The translations under genes and the position numbers were made by a program. Below, piece by piece: positions 10,054 to 19,183 of a DNA stretch of 64,000 bases (the first letter of the stretch is position 1; each line of letters opens with the position of its first letter). Source of the stretch: Flavobacterium celericrescens (GTDB lineage Bacteria > Bacteroidota > Bacteroidia > Flavobacteriales > Flavobacteriaceae); the NCBI RefSeq assembly GCF_011392075.1, contig NZ_JAAJBV010000002.1, positions 1 to 64,000 of the forward strand. Direction: 5' to 3'. The notes beneath the pieces are model-generated. The model was not told the origin of the DNA. It worked only from the letters and a program-made list of their open reading frames with translations, and did no database searches.

Positions 10054-12912
10054 TTAAATTAATTCCCAGTTTATTTTAAAAAGTAATTTTGACTCTATCT
10101 TTTGTTGCAATTTAGCTTCAACAATATCTATGATTTTATCTTTTTCTTCTTCGATTTTTCTTCCTTCGATTTCATATTGTCGCCAAGCTTCATCGCGTTT
10201 TTGTTCTTTATCCTTGAGTTTTTTTCGCATGCTTAATTTCTCAGGTAAACTTTGAGATAATCTACTAATACGTTTTAAATCTTTGATTTCTTCCTCTAAT
10301 TCTTTTAAAGTTACTTTCAAAGAGTTTCTTTTATCATCTGACCATTTATCTAATTTTTCTAATTCTTCATCAAAAAATGCTGCATTTCTATTTTCAATTT
10401 GTTTTAAAATAGTTGCTTTATTTTTATCAAAAGTGTTTTCTAGAATGGATTCTTTATAGATTTCATAAGTAGTTATTTGTTCTTTAACTGGAAGACTTAA
10501 CAATCTTTCACATTCTTCTTTTGTTAAACGTGTGTCTTCTGAAACACCCGAAAGTACAATGTAGTCTTCTTCTTCAAGAGCAGAAACAGTTACTTGATTT
10601 ATTTGTAAACTTCCTTTTTTGCCAATGTACTTTTCTAATAAGGCTATGTTTGTTTTTGTACCTGTATAATCAAAAGTTAAAGTACTATTTTCAAGATTTA
10701 TTTCTTTAAAATAATTTATTATTGATTGAGCCAAAGGATGACCTAAACGATAAAAATAGGCACTTTCCGCTTCTTTATTTAATTGATATCTTCCGGTATT
10801 AATGTTAGGAACATTGTATGGGTTTTTATTCAATTGAAATAAGAATTTATTATCATCAAAATTAGCTACTTCTTTTAGAGCCAATTTTGTTATTTTCCAT
10901 AACCACTGTTGGTATTTGTTTAAATAAATTTCACTGTCGTTAAGTGTAACCTTTAATTTTTCAATTACTTCTTCATCAAAATTTTCAAGTAACTTTTGTC
11001 TTGTTTTTTTATATTCTACATCAATGTCTTCTTTGAATTCTTCTTTTAATTTATCAAAAGCTAGATTGATTTCTTCATTAGTTCTACAATATTGGTATAT
11101 CTCAGCAATTTTCTTTTCAAAATCAATTCCACTTTCAATAGAACCCAATACTTCATCACTAGCCCCAAATACTCCATCAAATAACTTGAACTTTTCATTA
11201 AGAATTTCAAAAACTCTTTGATCTGCTGCATTGTTAGTATTTACAAAGTTTACCACAACTACGTCAAATTTTTGGCCATATCTATGACAACGACCAATTC
11301 TTTGTTCAATTCTTTGTGGGTTCCAAGGTAAGTCGTAATTGATTAAAAGCGAACAAAATTGTAAATTGATACCTTCAGCAGCAGCTTCGGTAGCAATCAT
11401 AATTTTAGCTTCGTTTCTAAAATGTTCAACAATAGCAGCTCTAGTATCAGCACTTTTAGCACCACTAATTACATCCGTGCCTTTATGTTTCGCTATCCAA
11501 GATTGATAAATTTCGTTAATTTCTGGTGTATTATTTTGACCATTGAATAAAACTACTTTTCCTTTGTAATCTTCTGATTGTTCTAATAACTCTTTTAAAT
11601 AGTACTGAGTTCGTTGTGATTCAGTAAAAATTATAGCTTTTTCATTAGCTTTAAATTCTCTTAACTTATCAAAACCTTGTTCTAAGGCTGTTTTTAACTT
11701 TTCACCTTTAGCATTATGTACAATATTTTCAGCTAAATCTCTGAATGTGAAAAGTTCTTCAACTTCGTTTTCTATTGCTTTTATTTCTTCATCAGAATAG
11801 AATTCCTCTTCTTCAACAACGTCGTTTTCGTAATATTCCTCCTCTAACTCTTCATAAGTATCGTAGTCTTCAAAAATATCATCAAAAGATTGATTGACTT
11901 TTATTTTCTTTAATTTGTTGTCTAATTTAACCGCCAAAGAACCAATTGTTTTTGCAATAGCGTGAGTTGAAGAAGCAAGCAATTTTCTCAGTATTAGCGT
12001 AATCAGATGCCTTTGACTATTTGGTAAAGCATATAAACTCTCTCTTTGTAGATACTCAGACACCATATCGTATAACAACTGTTCATCTTTACTGGGGGTA
12101 AAGTTAATTGTTAATGGTATTCTGTTTGTATAGTTAATATACTCCTGAACTTGTCTTCTTAGATTTCTTTTACAAATTGGTTTTAATCTTTCTTTTAAAT
12201 CATCAAAATCTTCTTCGTTGTTAAGTCGAGAAAATTGAGATTTAAAACTTTTTATGTCACCAAATGTAAATTCATCTATAATGCTTACTAAACCAAACAA
12301 CTCTAATAATGAATTTTGTAATGGTGTAGCAGTTAACAATACTTTCTTTCTTAATTCTAAAGCATTTTTGATGTTGTTGCCAATTTTATTATTTGGACGA
12401 TATACATTTCTTAATTTGTGAGCTTCATCAATAATTACTAAATCCCAGTTAACCAAACTTAAAAAATCAGATTTATTACTTGCAAAATTGTATGATGTTA
12501 TGACTATCTGATTTTGTTCAAATGGATTGAAAACATCATTTTTTTTGAACTGATTAAATGATTTAGTTTCTAAAATCAATGACGGTAGATAGAATTTATC
12601 CATCAATTCCTGATTCCATTGTTTTCTTAAACTTGAAGGGCAAATGATTAACAACTTTCTTTTACCAACAGCCCAATGCTGAGACAATAAAATACCAGCT
12701 TCAATTGTTTTTCCTAAACCAACTTCATCTGCTAAAATAGCACCTTTGGAAAGGGGAGAATTAAATGCAAATAAAGCTGCTTCAATTTGATGTGGATTCA
12801 AATCAACTTTAGCGTCCATTAATGTTGCACTAAGTTTTTCAACACTATCACTAGGACAACGTTTCGTTAATTCAAAGGCATAATATTTGGCTTGATATTG
12901 ATTAATAATCAT
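10054..12912 (-). CDS. SNF2/RapA-type helicase heading the restriction operon
   Basis: A 952-residue SNF2-family ATPase, the first gene of the operon. Motif I is LADEVGLGKTIEAG near residue 60, motif II DEAHKL near 165, motif III TATPLQN near 195, and the helicase C domain has AAAEGINLQFC, NYDLPWNP and QRIGRCHRYGQ near 520-560. An acidic insertion (EELEEEYYENDVVEEEEFY) lies between the RecA lobes, and the C-terminal 120 residues are charged coiled coil. SNF2 helicases accompany methyltransferases in DISARM (DrmD) and other defence operons, but DrmA, DrmB and DrmC are absent here. A role in DNA surveillance or translocation is inferred. Confidence 0.9.
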   Translation of the reverse strand: MIINQYQAKYYAFELTKRCPSDSVEKLSATLMDAKVDLNPHQIEAALFAFNSPLSKGAILADEVGLGKTIEAGILLSQHWAVGKRKLLIICPSSLRKQWNQELMDKFYLPSLILETKSFNQFKKNDVFNPFEQNQIVITSYNFASNKSDFLSLVNWDLVIIDEAHKLRNVYRPNNKIGNNIKNALELRKKVLLTATPLQNSLLELFGLVSIIDEFTFGDIKSFKSQFSRLNNEEDFDDLKERLKPICKRNLRRQVQEYINYTNRIPLTINFTPSKDEQLLYDMVSEYLQRESLYALPNSQRHLITLILRKLLASSTHAIAKTIGSLAVKLDNKLKKIKVNQSFDDIFEDYDTYEELEEEYYENDVVEEEEFYSDEEIKAIENEVEELFTFRDLAENIVHNAKGEKLKTALEQGFDKLREFKANEKAIIFTESQRTQYYLKELLEQSEDYKGKVVLFNGQNNTPEINEIYQSWIAKHKGTDVISGAKSADTRAAIVEHFRNEAKIMIATEAAAEGINLQFCSLLINYDLPWNPQRIEQRIGRCHRYGQKFDVVVVNFVNTNNAADQRVFEILNEKFKLFDGVFGASDEVLGSIESGIDFEKKIAEIYQYCRTNEEINLAFDKLKEEFKEDIDVEYKKTRQKLLENFDEEVIEKLKVTLNDSEIYLNKYQQWLWKITKLALKEVANFDDNKFLFQLNKNPYNVPNINTGRYQLNKEAESAYFYRLGHPLAQSIINYFKEINLENSTLTFDYTGTKTNIALLEKYIGKKGSLQINQVTVSALEEEDYIVLSGVSEDTRLTKEECERLLSLPVKEQITTYEIYKESILENTFDKNKATILKQIENRNAAFFDEELEKLDKWSDDKRNSLKVTLKELEEEIKDLKRISRLSQSLPEKLSMRKKLKDKEQKRDEAWRQYEIEGRKIEEEKDKIIDIVEAKLQQKIESKLLFKINWELI

Positions 12913-13229
12913 CTTGAAGAATAGAATAGAAATGTATAGAATATTAATTCGTAAACTTACAAAAAAAGTATTGAAAGAAAAATACTAGAATAAACAAAAC
13001 AAAATATTTATCAACAAAATGTATTAAATATCTTATTTGTTCATAGGATTTGTTTGGTTTTGATTATTTAGAATTTTTTTCAAGTTTCAAGTTTCAGGTT
13101 TAAGGTTTCAGGATGAAGTTTAAGCTGCGCTTAAAAGTAAGCCTACTACTTAGGAGATTCCTAGCAAGCTCGGAAAGACAGAAAAAAAAGATGCTGAAAC
13201 CAGTTCAGCATGACAAAGTTTTTTTAGAG
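12913..13229. other. 317-bp intergenic region with short dispersed repeats
   Basis: No gene is seen. The right half contains direct repeats of the type GTTTCAAGTTTCAGGTTT and a palindromic AAGCTGCGCTTAAAAG element followed by 'gattcctagcaagctcgg', which recurs near 13998-14068. The AT-rich left part must hold the promoter of the restriction operon, but I could not single out a convincing -33/-7 pair. Confidence 0.5.
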
Positions 13230-13892
13230 TTATTCAAATAAAATTTTTAGCTTTCTACTGTAATTGATTTTTACGAGATAGTCAATGAATTCGGGGAGTT
13301 CTGATAGTGATAGTAAGCCGTTTGTGTTTTGTGGCATTGCTTCGCAGTTGAAGTCATAGATGTGTTTTTTGCATTTGATTTCACCGAGTGTAAATAGTAA
13401 TAAAATATAAGCATTTCGTTCCAATTTTTTTTTACGGATTTGCATGGTGTTTTTATTACCATACAATGTCAAAATTATTTTTTTAGTTGCGATATTGTAA
13501 TCTTCTAATTTGATTTTTGTGTTTTGGATTAATTCTGATAAATCATTTGGTATTGTTGGGTTTTCAAGGTTTAATGGTGTTATAAATACCTGAATGGAGA
13601 AGTATTGTAACGTCGGGGTTTTTTGTTCTAGTTCATTCATTTTTGGGAATAGTTTTCTGTAGCCGTGAGCTGTAAAAAAAAGTTTTAATTTATCTTCATT
13701 TTGTGGGTGGTTTGTGATGAAATATTCTATTCGTTTGGATACGTAGTTGAGGTTTCTTTGGAGGTGAAAGAGTACTTCTTTTTTGTTGATATCTAGTTTG
13801 CAAGCGTTGTAGATGGCTTGTTCGTTGTCTTGGAACCAGGTCCAGAAGTTTTGGATGGTTTTTATTTGGCGAGGGGATAGGTGTTTGTTCAT
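13230..13892 (-). CDS. Hypothetical protein of the integrative element
   Basis: A 220-residue soluble protein without signal peptide or membrane segment. I recognise no domain. A WTWFQDNEQAIYNA start, predicted mixed alpha/beta content and a hydrophobic core around residues 160-180 (AYILLLFTLGEI) are all that can be seen. It sits between the restriction operon and the DnaC-like gene in the same orientation. Competing frames here (13271-13462, 13696-14001) give basic, low-complexity products and are not genes. Confidence 0.7.
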   Translation of the reverse strand: MNKHLSPRQIKTIQNFWTWFQDNEQAIYNACKLDINKKEVLFHLQRNLNYVSKRIEYFITNHPQNEDKLKLFFTAHGYRKLFPKMNELEQKTPTLQYFSIQVFITPLNLENPTIPNDLSELIQNTKIKLEDYNIATKKIILTLYGNKNTMQIRKKKLERNAYILLLFTLGEIKCKKHIYDFNCEAMPQNTNGLLSLSELPEFIDYLVKINYSRKLKILFE

Positions 13893-13997
13893 TTTTATCG
13901 GATTTTACGTTGCACTTAGTTGGCACGCGGATGAAGCGGATTTTTAAGCGCGGGTTTGACGGATTTTTTTTGGTTGTCGGTTGTTGGTTGTTTGGGT

Positions 13998-14068
13998 GCA
14001 TTTAAGCTGCGCTTAAAAGAGAATGCCTGCTTTGCAGGAGATTCCTAGTTTCACTCGGAATGACACAA
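13998..14068. repeat. REP-like dispersed repeat
   Basis: The stretch contains AAGCTGCGCTTAAAAG, then a hairpin CCTGCTTTGCAGG, then 'gattcctagtttcactcgg' and 'aatgacac'. Variants appear at about 13118-13160 and 15739-15757. These resemble small dispersed palindromic repeats common between flavobacterial genes. No coding capacity is seen. Confidence 0.6.
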
Positions 14069-14092
14069 TCATTTTCATTATCATTGAAAATT

Positions 14093-14752
14093 TTATCTTT
14101 TATCCCTGGATTCATTGTTGAAGGTGATTAGGTTGAACATTGACCTCATCCTTGATCGAAGGCGGTTGCCGTAGAGGGCTTCGATTTCGCTTGCAGAGAG
14201 GTTTGTAGTTATGTGGGTGATGGAATGATTTTGCACAAAATCTTCGTATCGTGAAATGATTATTTCTGCCATTACGTTGAGGTCGTTGCCGTAGTGTTTG
14301 ATGTTTTGTTCGGCGCCTAAGTCGTCGAAACAATAGCCGGTTAAGCGTGATTGTGTGTGTTCTTTTTGGGTGTAATTTTGGAGTGCTTCGAAGCCGTTTT
14401 TTGCGAACTCGAATGATATTTCTCTACACGTTTTAATTTTGTAGTCGTGTTTGTGGTAAAAAAATGGCCGAATTAACGCCATAATTGACGTTTTCCCGCA
14501 TCCAATTGGTCCCGATAATAAAATACCTTTGCGAAGGTCTAAATCGAGCTCTAAAGCCGTTTTTTCATCTCGAATAGCATAAATTACTAATTTGAGAATG
14601 GTTTGGTGGTCGATAGCTTCAATTTTGAAATAACGACCGTAGATGAGTTTGCCCTGGTACTCGATGTAGTTTAAGCACCAGTTGAAGTTGTAAACTTTGA
14701 TTCCGTTTTGGATAACGAAAGTGTCTTTGATGGTGTTAAAGTGCTTCTCCAT
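14093..14752 (-). CDS. DnaC/IstB-like ATPase
   Basis: A 219-residue AAA+ ATPase. The Walker A motif GPIGCGKTS is at residues 81-89, the Walker B motif CFDDLG at about 141-146, and a sensor-like THITTNLS near 178. DnaC-type proteins load the replicative helicase; IstB-type proteins help transposases. Its start overlaps the end of the upstream replication-protein-like gene by 17 bp, so the pair probably forms a replication module of the integrative element. A transposition helper is the less likely alternative, as no partner transposase is seen. Confidence 0.82.
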   Translation of the reverse strand: MEKHFNTIKDTFVIQNGIKVYNFNWCLNYIEYQGKLIYGRYFKIEAIDHQTILKLVIYAIRDEKTALELDLDLRKGILLSGPIGCGKTSIMALIRPFFYHKHDYKIKTCREISFEFAKNGFEALQNYTQKEHTQSRLTGYCFDDLGAEQNIKHYGNDLNVMAEIIISRYEDFVQNHSITHITTNLSASEIEALYGNRLRSRMRSMFNLITFNNESRDKR

Positions 14753-15707
14753 AATTTTTTTGATTTGTTACGTGAAGGTGGTTTGGATTTAGATTAATGG
14801 TTCTCGACCCCGAACGGTCGGGACAGGCTTCCGCTCGAGATGACAGCGTGGAATTCTTGTTATCATTTTTGGAAAACTTTTTTGCGTTAAGCATCCAGTT
14901 TCTTGCAGCTGCTTTCCAATCTTTCATTTTGGTTCTGCCACCGACTAACCAGCCGTTGCTTTCGAAATAGTTGAAGAACCGTTGTGCTTCGATTTCGGTG
15001 AAGTTTTTTTCAATGAAGTAAATTTGAGCTTCTTCCTGAGTGGGTTTTGAAAATTTTGAAACAAGCTTCTCGACTGAGTTGGTGGAAACAGAAGAATTGT
15101 TTGAAAAATTCTTTTTCTTTTTTTCGCGCAACTTTTTTTCTTTTTCTTCTTCAACTTTTAAATCCAATTCTTGAACCTCTTCAAAAATTGAATTTGTAAA
15201 ATTTAATTTTTTTTCATTTTTTGAATTTTCTTGCTTAGCTATGTTTATAATGTTTGTATTGTTTATATTGTTTATATAAGGTACATGTTTAGAGCTTGTT
15301 TGATGCTTGTTTAGAGCTTGTTTAGTAACCTGTTCATCAACCTGTTCAATGACTTGGTCATTTTTTGACTTGGTTGTGCGCTTTTTTAGTTCTTTTTTAG
15401 GAACTGGTTTGGTGTAAAAATCTAGGTTACATACTTCCAAAATTGACCCTTTAAATGGGTTAAAAGATGGTTTATAAATCACATATTCTCTATCCGTTAA
15501 ATCTTTCATGCATTTGTGGTAAGTTGCGGTGGATGCAATTTTGCTAATGCGCATCAGTTCGTCTCGTGAAATGCTAATTGGATTTTGAAAGCGGTTTTGA
15601 TTCCATAGTTGGAATATGGCCATGTAGAGGCTTATGTGTGTTGGGTTGAGGTCGTAATCGGCGCTTACTTTTTCGAAGAAGCCGGTCAAATGTTTTATAT
15701 AGTTCAT
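14736..15707 (-). CDS. Replication-initiator-like protein with winged-helix N-terminus
   Basis: A 323-residue protein. Residues 1-100 look like a winged helix (ISISRDELMRISKIASTATY, then KCMKDLTDREYVIYKPS), as in plasmid Rep and DnaD-like proteins. The middle, 110-215, is low-complexity, charged and rich in Lys, Asn and Glu. The C-terminus (ERFFNYFESNGWLVGG-like, then KMKDWKAAARNWMLNA) resembles the C-terminal motif of DnaD/DnaT-like primosome proteins. With the overlapping DnaC-like gene it suggests origin opening and helicase loading for the excised element. The function is inferred. Confidence 0.72.
   Translation of the reverse strand: MNYIKHLTGFFEKVSADYDLNPTHISLYMAIFQLWNQNRFQNPISISRDELMRISKIASTATYHKCMKDLTDREYVIYKPSFNPFKGSILEVCNLDFYTKPVPKKELKKRTTKSKNDQVIEQVDEQVTKQALNKHQTSSKHVPYINNINNTNIINIAKQENSKNEKKLNFTNSIFEEVQELDLKVEEEKEKKLREKKKKNFSNNSSVSTNSVEKLVSKFSKPTQEEAQIYFIEKNFTEIEAQRFFNYFESNGWLVGGRTKMKDWKAAARNWMLNAKKFSKNDNKNSTLSSRAEACPDRSGSRTINLNPNHLHVTNQKNYGEAL
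14800..14850. repeat. REP-like palindromic element inside the replication gene's 3' end
   Basis: The stretch CCCGAACGGTCGGGACAGG followed by 'cttccgctcgagatgacagc' is a small palindrome typical of dispersed flavobacterial repeats. It lies within the C-terminal codons of the 14736-15707 gene (encoding SSRAEACPDRSGSR), so it seems to have inserted in frame and lengthened the protein. Confidence 0.5.
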
Positions 15708-15760
15708 GGTTAATTGTTTATTGTTAAATGTTATGGTTTTAAGCTACGCTTAAAAGATGT

Positions 15761-16007
15761 CTCGACTACGCTCGATTTGACAAGGTTTAACTGAGTTAAA
15801 CATTAGTCTACTTCGAAGGTGTCTCGACTGCGCTTGATTTGACAAGGTTTAACTGGATTAAACATTAGCCTACTTCGTAGGTGTCTCGACTTCGCTCGAT
15901 TTGACAAGGTTTACTGGGTTAAACATTAGCCTACTTCGTAGATATCTCGACTGCGCTCGATATGACAAGGTTTAACTGGGTTAAACGTGAACCTACTTCG
16001 TAGGAGA
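15761..16007. repeat. Four tandem copies of a 61-62-bp repeat
   Basis: Copies start at about 15761, 15823, 15885 and 15946. Each contains CTCGACTGCGCTCGATTTGA, then 'caaggtttaactgggttaaac', then 'attagcctacttcgtaggtg'. The unit includes two hairpins (TCGA-type and CCTACTTCGTAGG). It fills most of the 395-bp gap between the replication and HTH genes. It may be a REP-like array; iterons for the nearby replication protein are an alternative. Confidence 0.85.
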
Positions 16008-16101
16008 TACTTTGGCAAGCGCAGTATAACAACTTTTTGTGTTCGATTTGCAGGTGCAAACTTCACAGGTGCTGTTGCAGGTGTTTGTGTTTTCTTGCAT
16101 C

Positions 16102-16404
16102 TTACTTTTCTAGCATTTTAGTGATGTCTTCGTAGTTGTAGTAGATGATGCCGCCGATGCGTTTGTACTTAAGTGTTCCGTTGATTCGGAGATTTTGTAA
16201 GGTGCCTGGAGAGATTTTTAGGATTTCACGAACTTCCGCTGATTTGAGCCAAGGTTTGTGAAGTGTTTCTTGAGTTGTTGAACTTTTGATTTCTTGAAGT
16301 AGCAGATTACCAAAGTTTAGTAAATCTCTTTTGGTTACTACTTGGTGGTTTAGTAGTTCGATGTTGTCTGTTTCTGGGAACAGGGCTTTGTGATTGAAAT
16401 TCAT
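16102..16404 (-). CDS. Excisionase-like helix-turn-helix protein
   Basis: A 100-residue protein with a C-terminal MerR/excisionase-type HTH (WLKSAEVREILKISPGTLQN, followed by RINGTLKYKRIGGIIYYN). Such proteins commonly serve as recombination directionality factors or regulators beside integrases in Bacteroidota elements. The ATG at 16404 is preferred to a TTG at 16434. Neighbours are RteC and the integrase, consistent with control of excision. Confidence 0.82.
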   Translation of the reverse strand: MNFNHKALFPETDNIELLNHQVVTKRDLLNFGNLLLQEIKSSTTQETLHKPWLKSAEVREILKISPGTLQNLRINGTLKYKRIGGIIYYNYEDITKMLEK

Positions 16405-16520
16405 AATGCTATGTTTTGAAGTTATTTGGTACAAAACAATTGCATTTGAAAAAGAAAAGTTCCCAAGTTGGTACCAACTTGGGAACGATTTTTATGCTTT
16501 TTGGTTGAATTTAGTTTTCT

Positions 16521-17360
16521 TTATTTATAATCGTTTTCGATTTTTGATTCCAGAGCTGCTTGCAACTGAATTAAAAATCTAGTTTGATCAGTTTTTCGGT
16601 TTTTGATATCGATGAAGCTTCTGGTGATGTTATCACCTAAATCGATTTGAAATGCTTTTTCAAAAACATGTGTAATCTCTTTTATATCGGCTTGACCGTT
16701 ATCGAAAACTTTAGCTTCGTGTAACGCGTAAATTAATTCAATTAAATCTACTTTTTTGGCTGTCCAATGAAGATTGGATTTTATTTGATTGTTAGTAATT
16801 GCACATGATTGATTCAGATTATCAATACGGTTTTCGATGTGTAATGCTAGTAATTCGAAAGCAATTACTTCCGCTAGCAAAAAATCATGTGACGTACATA
16901 ATTTAGCATCATGAATAATCACGGCGCAATCGTTTAAAAATATGTCTTTATACTTTTTCCTGGTAAAATACAATTCATCAAAATGAGTGGAATGGCTTTT
17001 TATGTATTTGATAAATTCTCTGTTTTTCCTGTAAAATTGGTTTATTATATCCAGCTTTTTCTCAAAGTGTTTTATCCTTTTGCTTTTATCTAATGGAAGA
17101 GATGCCACTAAAGAAAGGATTTCTTTGTAAAAAATAAGTTTTGCTACAATATTGGGTTTAATTTCTTTGAAGAATTTGATTTCTTCTTGAATGGTTTTGA
17201 AGACATGGTGTTTAAGCCAGTCTGTTAACTGCTTTAAAACGTCTTCAATGAAAATGATAATTTTTTTTGCTTTTTCTACATCATTGGAATAGGTGTTAAG
17301 GATTAGACTTAATTCGTGTTCAAAATCTACCAAAGAATTGTTTTTTATACTTGTAATCAT
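16521..17360 (-). CDS. rteC: RteC family protein
   Basis: A 279-residue protein matching the RteC family: helical, with the C-terminal signature WTAKKVDLIELIYALHEAK followed by FDNGQADIKEI and ending FLIQLQAALESKIEND. In CTnDOT, RteC activates excision genes downstream of the RteAB two-component system; here rteA and rteB are not in the window. It lies between the HTH gene and the integrase, all in one orientation, so it probably controls excision of this element. Confidence 0.85.
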   Translation of the reverse strand: MITSIKNNSLVDFEHELSLILNTYSNDVEKAKKIIIFIEDVLKQLTDWLKHHVFKTIQEEIKFFKEIKPNIVAKLIFYKEILSLVASLPLDKSKRIKHFEKKLDIINQFYRKNREFIKYIKSHSTHFDELYFTRKKYKDIFLNDCAVIIHDAKLCTSHDFLLAEVIAFELLALHIENRIDNLNQSCAITNNQIKSNLHWTAKKVDLIELIYALHEAKVFDNGQADIKEITHVFEKAFQIDLGDNITRSFIDIKNRKTDQTRFLIQLQAALESKIENDYK

Positions 17361-17452
17361 AAAAAAATAGATTTTAGTTTGTCAAATAAAACTAAAATCT
17401 ATTAAAATTATTGCAAATAAAATACTAAAAATTTTACAAAACTTTATATTTT

Positions 17453-18700
17453 TTAATAATTAATTGGTTTTGATTGGTTTTGTATGTTAGCATTGAATTT
17501 TGCTTTCAATATTTGCATATCCTCACTAATTTTCTTGTCTAAAATTTTAGCATAATGCTGTGTTGTTTTTAGATTGGTATGTCCTAACATTTTACTTACG
17601 GTTTCAATTGGAACTCCGTTACTCAATGTCACGGTTGTCGCAAAAGTGTGTCGAGCAATATGAAATGTTAGTTCTTTGTTGATTCCGCAAACCGTTGCAA
17701 TTTCTTTCAGGTAAGCGTTCATTTTTTGATTGGAAAGTATAGGAAGAATGTTGCCTTTGTTTTTACTTGCTGGATGATTTTCGTATTTATCCATAATATA
17801 TTTAGCTGTTGGTAACAATGGGATTTTAGAATTAGTATCTGTTTTCTGGCGGTTTTTATTTATCCATTTATCTCCATCGATACCCAGAACAATATTATCC
17901 GGTGTCAGTTGTTTCACGTCTATATATGCTAATCCAGTAAAGCAACTGAAAACAAATATATCACGAACTAGTGCCAAACGTTCTGAAACGAATTCTTTTT
18001 CCATCAAACTTTGAATTTCCTTTTCTGTAAGGAATTCACGAGTTACCTCTTTGACTTTTGCTTTGTAATTTGCAAATGGGTCTTTATTTAGCCATCCATT
18101 GGCCAAGCAAATGTTTATAATCTTGTGGAAGTTTTTAATATACTTTACAGCTGTGTTGTTCGCACACTTTCTTTCTGTACGAAGATAGAATTCATACTCG
18201 GTAATAAAAGCATGATCTATTTTCTCAATATCAATATCCGAAACTTTGTATTTCCATTGGAGAAAGTCTTTTGTATGTTTCAAGGATGTTTCATAACGTT
18301 CTAGTGTTCCTGGAGCGTACTCGCTTCCAACCAATTCTTTAATTTTTCGGTTGTGTTCTGTGAAGATAGGGATTAGTAGGCGTTCGCGTTGTTTTATGCC
18401 AAAAAGTTCATTTCTGAGGTTTTCGGAATTAACTAGAATTTCTTTCTTGTATAATCTTTTTTCAGCATCCATTATCTGATTTTTGATTATGTCAAGTTGA
18501 TTATTTATTGATCTAGCATCTTCCGAATTGCCCTTAACTTTGGCACCTTCAGTAGACCATTTGTCTGGACTAATAAATTTATTCGTACTAAACTCAAATC
18601 TTTTTGAGTTAATTGTCACACGAGTGTAAATTGGACATACACCGTTAACATTGATTTTTGCTCTTTTTATGTAAAAGAGAATTGATACTTCAGAATTCAT
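17453..18700 (-). CDS. int: Tyrosine integrase of the tRNA-Ser-associated element
   Basis: A 415-residue tyrosine recombinase of the Bacteroidota mobile-element type: an N-terminal arm-binding region (SILFYIKRAKINVNG), a SAM-like core-binding domain at about 115-215, and a catalytic domain with HIARHTFATTVTL, LGHTNLKTTQHYAKI (nucleophile Tyr). The first catalytic Arg position reads TGLAY rather than TGLRY, as in several Bacteroidota integrases. It is adjacent to the 3' side of tRNA-Ser and transcribed away from it, the usual arrangement for integration into a tRNA 3' end. Confidence 0.92.
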   Translation of the reverse strand: MNSEVSILFYIKRAKINVNGVCPIYTRVTINSKRFEFSTNKFISPDKWSTEGAKVKGNSEDARSINNQLDIIKNQIMDAEKRLYKKEILVNSENLRNELFGIKQRERLLIPIFTEHNRKIKELVGSEYAPGTLERYETSLKHTKDFLQWKYKVSDIDIEKIDHAFITEYEFYLRTERKCANNTAVKYIKNFHKIINICLANGWLNKDPFANYKAKVKEVTREFLTEKEIQSLMEKEFVSERLALVRDIFVFSCFTGLAYIDVKQLTPDNIVLGIDGDKWINKNRQKTDTNSKIPLLPTAKYIMDKYENHPASKNKGNILPILSNQKMNAYLKEIATVCGINKELTFHIARHTFATTVTLSNGVPIETVSKMLGHTNLKTTQHYAKILDKKISEDMQILKAKFNANIQNQSKPINY

Positions 18701-18895
18701 AATCGGTAACCTTTTAGTTTATATTAAATTTAATTGATTTAATATCATTTTACAAGATGTTCATTTGCTAAACAGCTTGTAAACTTTGGTGTTTCGACAA
18801 AAAGGAGTCACTTGGTTGCATTAAAAACTATAGACCCCTTGAAAGACACCATAACTTTGAGTTTATATGAATAATTTGATGAAGATATAAAAGAA

Positions 18896-18929
18896 AAAAC
18901 CCACTAAATCGTTGAATTTAGTGGGTTTT
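18896..18929 (-). terminator. Intrinsic terminator of tRNA-Ser
   Basis: A perfect 14-bp inverted repeat (AAAACCCACTAAAT at 18896-18909, its complement at 18916-18929) with a 6-nt loop. On the minus strand it is followed by a T-rich run, 21 bp past the tRNA CCA end. Confidence 0.85.
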
Positions 18930-18949
18930 AGTACCGTTTGTATTTCTAC

Positions 18950-19037
18950 TGGCGGAGAAAGAGGGATTCGAACCCCCGGACCTGTTACAGTCAACAGTTT
19001 TCAAGACTGCCGCATTCGACCACTCTGCCATTTCTCC
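18950..19037 (-). tRNA. tRNA-Ser (anticodon TGA)
   Basis: On the minus strand the gene begins GGAGAAATGGCAGAGTGG and ends TTTCTCCGCCA, giving a 7-bp acceptor stem, discriminator G and an encoded CCA. The anticodon loop CTTGAAA carries TGA. A long variable arm and the TTCGAATCCC T-loop fit tRNA-Ser; the length is 88 nt. Its 3' end faces the integrase, making it the likely attachment site. Confidence 0.95.
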
Positions 19038-19183
19038 AATAAGTCGTGCAATCATTTCCGTATTGCGAGTGCAAATATAGAACGTTTTTTTATTTTTGCA
19101 AACCTTTTAAGGATAAAAAATATAAAAAAATACACTTTTTTTTTAACTCTTTCATTACGAAATAATTATAGAATTAAAAAAAA

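Larger units (their letters stand above)
13230..18895. mobile_element. Integrative element, right portion, next to tRNA-Ser
   Basis: Integrase, RteC, excisionase-like HTH, replication-initiator-like and DnaC-like genes form a recognisable integration-replication module ending at a tRNA gene. The right limit is placed between the integrase start and the tRNA terminator. No second copy of the tRNA 3' end is visible in the window, so the left attachment site must lie outside, and the restriction operon is probably cargo. No relaxase or conjugation genes are visible. Confidence 0.6.

Noticed and set aside
10054..12912. DISARM system based on the SNF2 helicase plus methyltransferase
   Set aside because: DrmA, DrmB (DUF1998) and DrmC are missing; the other genes are type III Mod and Res.
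13271..14001. Minus-strand ORFs at 13271-13462 and 13696-14001
   Set aside because: Overlapping frames of the 220-residue gene with basic low-complexity products; no independent support.
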